This document shows, in pieces, positions 62,178 through 64,000 of a stretch of 64,000 nt of DNA. Position numbers and translations under genes: made by a program. Location of the stretch: contig NZ_JACJTD010000012.1 in the NCBI RefSeq assembly GCF_014698505.1, positions 107,434 to 171,433 of the forward strand. Reading direction: 5' to 3'. Below the pieces are notes generated by a model. That model was given only the letters and a program-made list of their open reading frames with translations, made no database searches and was not told the DNA's origin. Origin of the DNA: Nostoc foliaceum FACHB-393 (GTDB lineage Bacteria > Cyanobacteriota > Cyanobacteriia > Cyanobacteriales > Nostocaceae). Position 1 is the stretch's first letter, and every line of letters begins with the position of its first letter.

Positions 62178-62915
62178 TTATTTTCGCCGTTTATTGGGCT
62201 TATTGCCCAATAAACGGACATATTCATCTTCTATAATCTGATAACATTCGCAGGAGGTTTTTTCTAAAGCCTCTCGATTCAGGATGTTAATCTGACCTCG
62301 GTGGTAGGTGATCATTCCGGCTTGGCTCAGGATGTTAGCTGCTTCAGTAACACCAGCACGACGTACACCCAGCATCTGCGAGATAAATTCTTGCGTGAGT
62401 GGAAATTCTTCTGATTCCAAACGGTCAGAAACTGTTAACAGCCACCGAGCCAACCGCGCCTCTAGTTTATGAAGACGATTACATGCAGATCCTTGTGCTA
62501 TTTGAGTGTATGTACCTTGCACGTAGCGCAGTAACAGGCTCTGAAGGGCTGTACCGCGGTTGAACTCGCTTCTGAGTATATCCGCATCCATCTGCATAGC
62601 ACTGTCTGGAATCTGCACTAATGCTGTTGTGGTTGTGATGTTGTCTCCTAAAATTACTGGGATACCCACCATGCCTTCATTGCTTACTAAACCAGCTTCC
62701 ACAGTCGAGCCATCTTCCATAGTGGTGATTATAGAAACCACTGCCTTATTAGGAAAATAGACCTGTGCGATGGGTTCGCCTGCTTCGTGGAGTACTTGCC
62801 GATTTGAGAGGGAAACTAGCTTTAGATGGGGGACAAGCCGTTCATAATCACTGGTTGGCAAGGCTGCCAGTAGCTGATTTGCTGGTCGCTCAAGGATATT
62901 TTTGTCTAATGACAT
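62178..62915 (-). CDS. Crp/Fnr-type transcriptional regulator (copy 3)
   Basis: 245 aa from the ATG at 62915 (MSLDKNILERPANQLLAALP), preceded by AGGAGAAT. An in-frame start at 62978 would add 21 residues not present in copy 2. Same domains as copies 1 and 2; recognition helix region SQMLGVRRAGVTEAANILSQ differs slightly (A for S, E for V), so its DNA target may have drifted. First gene of the tandem array. Confidence 0.87.
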   Translation of the reverse strand: MSLDKNILERPANQLLAALPTSDYERLVPHLKLVSLSNRQVLHEAGEPIAQVYFPNKAVVSIITTMEDGSTVEAGLVSNEGMVGIPVILGDNITTTTALVQIPDSAMQMDADILRSEFNRGTALQSLLLRYVQGTYTQIAQGSACNRLHKLEARLARWLLTVSDRLESEEFPLTQEFISQMLGVRRAGVTEAANILSQAGMITYHRGQINILNREALEKTSCECYQIIEDEYVRLLGNKPNKRRK

Positions 62916-62988
62916 TGGGATTCTCCTGAATGTAGCAGTCTCTAGAAAAGGCAACTTGCGGCATAAGGAGAAAATCAAGAGTATAACC

Positions 62989-63016
62989 CTAATGTCAAAA
63001 GGTGTATTTTCTAAAA
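62989..63016. repeat. Duplicated upstream motif of Crp/Fnr-like copy 3
   Basis: CCTAATGTCAAAAGGTGTAT followed by TTTCTAAA, the partner of 62066-62093. Confidence 0.6.
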
Positions 63017-64000
63017 AAGTTATAATAAAAATTTCATCTTTTTATACTCATATTCATAATATAACATAACCAAATTATTTATTCATAGTAATAAAAAATC
63101 CAAATTCTAGACTAACAAACTTGGTATAAATGTCTAAAGTATCTATCTAAAGGCTAAATAAAATTAATACAAATTAAGAGGCGCTCATTAAGTACATACT
63201 ACAGTAAATAAGCATATTGACGTTGTTAAATCCTGGCTTTAGCAAAGTTAATACAGAGTATAAAAAATCTGTGCTCTCGGTTTAAAGGTAAGGAAACTCA
63301 ACAATTTAAATTGCTAATTTTCACTGTAATTGCGCTTGCGATCGCATAATTAACTATAGTTATGTTCACTTCCTTATTTTTCAGTATTTCTTTACTTTTG
63401 GTATCTAAATCTAAGCAAAATCTACTAACAGTAATAGCTGATTTAATGCAAAATTAAGTATTAATATGGCGCGTTAAAGTTCTATATTAATGCATCAAAA
63501 ATATCATCATTGACTCAGCAAATATTTTGATTATTAGTATAACTTTTCACTTAGACTACTAAAAATACATGCTTATAGACATGAGCAGCATTAGTAGCGA
63601 TCGCCCCTTTCTGTTGCGATCGCTAATTTTATGCAATGTCATCACCAAAGCTAATGTTAATAGATTTTCTTAGAAATAAGTTAAGGCAATAGCAATAAAA
63701 TCTGCCGATTAACTGATATCGGGGTGATGGCAATCGCAAAGAAAGATAGAGTGCTAAATCAAAGGCACATGACTTGCTAAATTATCTTAATTATTTAAAA
63801 TACGACAGTTGGTGAGAATACTTATTTTAATTTTACTGTCTTTAATATGCTTTTCACATTCTATTTATAATTACTGACTTGAAAATCAAACTTCGGCTTA
63901 AATCCAACAAGGATATGTGGCTGAAGTCATTGAATGGCGACACAGCCGAAACAAAATATTGATTACAGGTTTAAATTGCGACCGGAACAGGTTCAACACT
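63017..64000. other. AT-rich region without a recognised gene
   Basis: Nearly 1 kb of AT-rich DNA with two HIP1-like octamers near 63598 and 63617. No frame with coding character, no tRNA and no transposase motif recognised. A gene could begin near the right edge, but too little is visible to name it. Confidence 0.4.

Noticed and set aside
60812..62760. Three similar 66-codon plus-strand frames
   Set aside because: They are antisense to the same segment of the three paralogous Crp/Fnr genes, so they repeat only because the genes do.
63890..64000. Start of a gene at the right edge (possible frame reading toward the edge)
   Set aside because: Only about 35 codons would be visible, without a recognisable motif or clear start.
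1..64000. tRNA or rRNA genes, complete IS elements, prophage
   Set aside because: I saw no tRNA cloverleaf signature, no rRNA sequence, no transposase or phage structural motifs; a covariance-model search would settle small RNAs.

Overview
The window comes from a filamentous, heterocyst-forming cyanobacterium of the Nostoc/Anabaena type. The evidence is the dense scatter of HIP1-like GCGATCGC octamers, heptamer STRR repeats and small TIR elements typical of Nostoc intergenic DNA, and a long block (about 26.2-51.5 kb) that resembles the heterocyst envelope polysaccharide (HEP) island around hepC-hepA of Anabaena PCC 7120. All assignments rest on reading the sequence and on remembered family motifs; no database search was run.

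Layout. 1-963 is the 5' part of an Orn/Lys/Arg decarboxylase. 1.2-6.0 kb is a three-gene minus-strand operon: a Trypco1-like small protein, a trypsin-AAA/STAND-type ATPase fusion, and a membrane-anchored relative of that ATPase, which together look like an NTP-dependent conflict or defence system. 6.2-6.5 kb is a 21-bp minisatellite. 6.7-14.7 kb is mixed housekeeping: D-Ala-D-Ala dipeptidase, two tandem TspO proteins, a DUF3611-like protein, a LuxR-type response regulator, era, pfkA and an AstE/ASPA-like hydrolase. 14.9-16.6 kb holds a decayed CHAT-NTPase-TPR gene, followed by pheT. 19.4-19.9 kb holds a broken vapBC pair abutting a leucine-rich-repeat remnant. 20-21.4 kb is a PATAN-REC (PatA/PixG-like) regulator. 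22.1-25.9 kb is a VWA-PP2C-kinase triad like E. coli yegL-yegK-yegI (the TerY-P triad).

The HEP-like island runs rfbF, lhgO, an SDR sugar dehydratase/epimerase, a decayed C-methyltransferase, GT2, a 2OG-Fe(II) oxygenase, rfbC, GT4, a SAF-domain oxidoreductase, GT4, a Wzc/GumC-like chain-length protein, hepC, hepA, then six glycosyltransferases or GT-like proteins and an O-antigen-polymerase-like membrane protein. Together these would make activated deoxysugars, assemble a repeat unit, polymerise it and export it as the polysaccharide layer of the heterocyst.

51.6-55.0 kb contains an SDR and a strongly rearranged relic of polyhydroxyalkanoate metabolism: a thiolase lacking its middle and joined to an alpha/beta-hydrolase tail, and a class III PhaC whose N-terminus is replaced by that of a CrtO/phytoene-desaturase-like flavoprotein. 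55-57.8 kb has a DUF72 protein, two small zinc-ribbon proteins and a DnaJ-pentapeptide protein.

The most striking regulatory element is at 58.03-58.37 kb, upstream of a DAHP synthase (aroF). Two successive leader peptides crowded with Tyr, Phe and Trp codons are each followed by an intrinsic terminator, with a competing antiterminator whose 5' arm lies in the end of the leader peptide ORF. This is a tandem transcription attenuator for aromatic amino acid synthesis. The window ends with a CheY-like protein, three tandem Crp/Fnr-type regulators with a shared 16-bp palindrome in their intergenic regions, and about 1 kb of AT-rich DNA without a recognisable gene.
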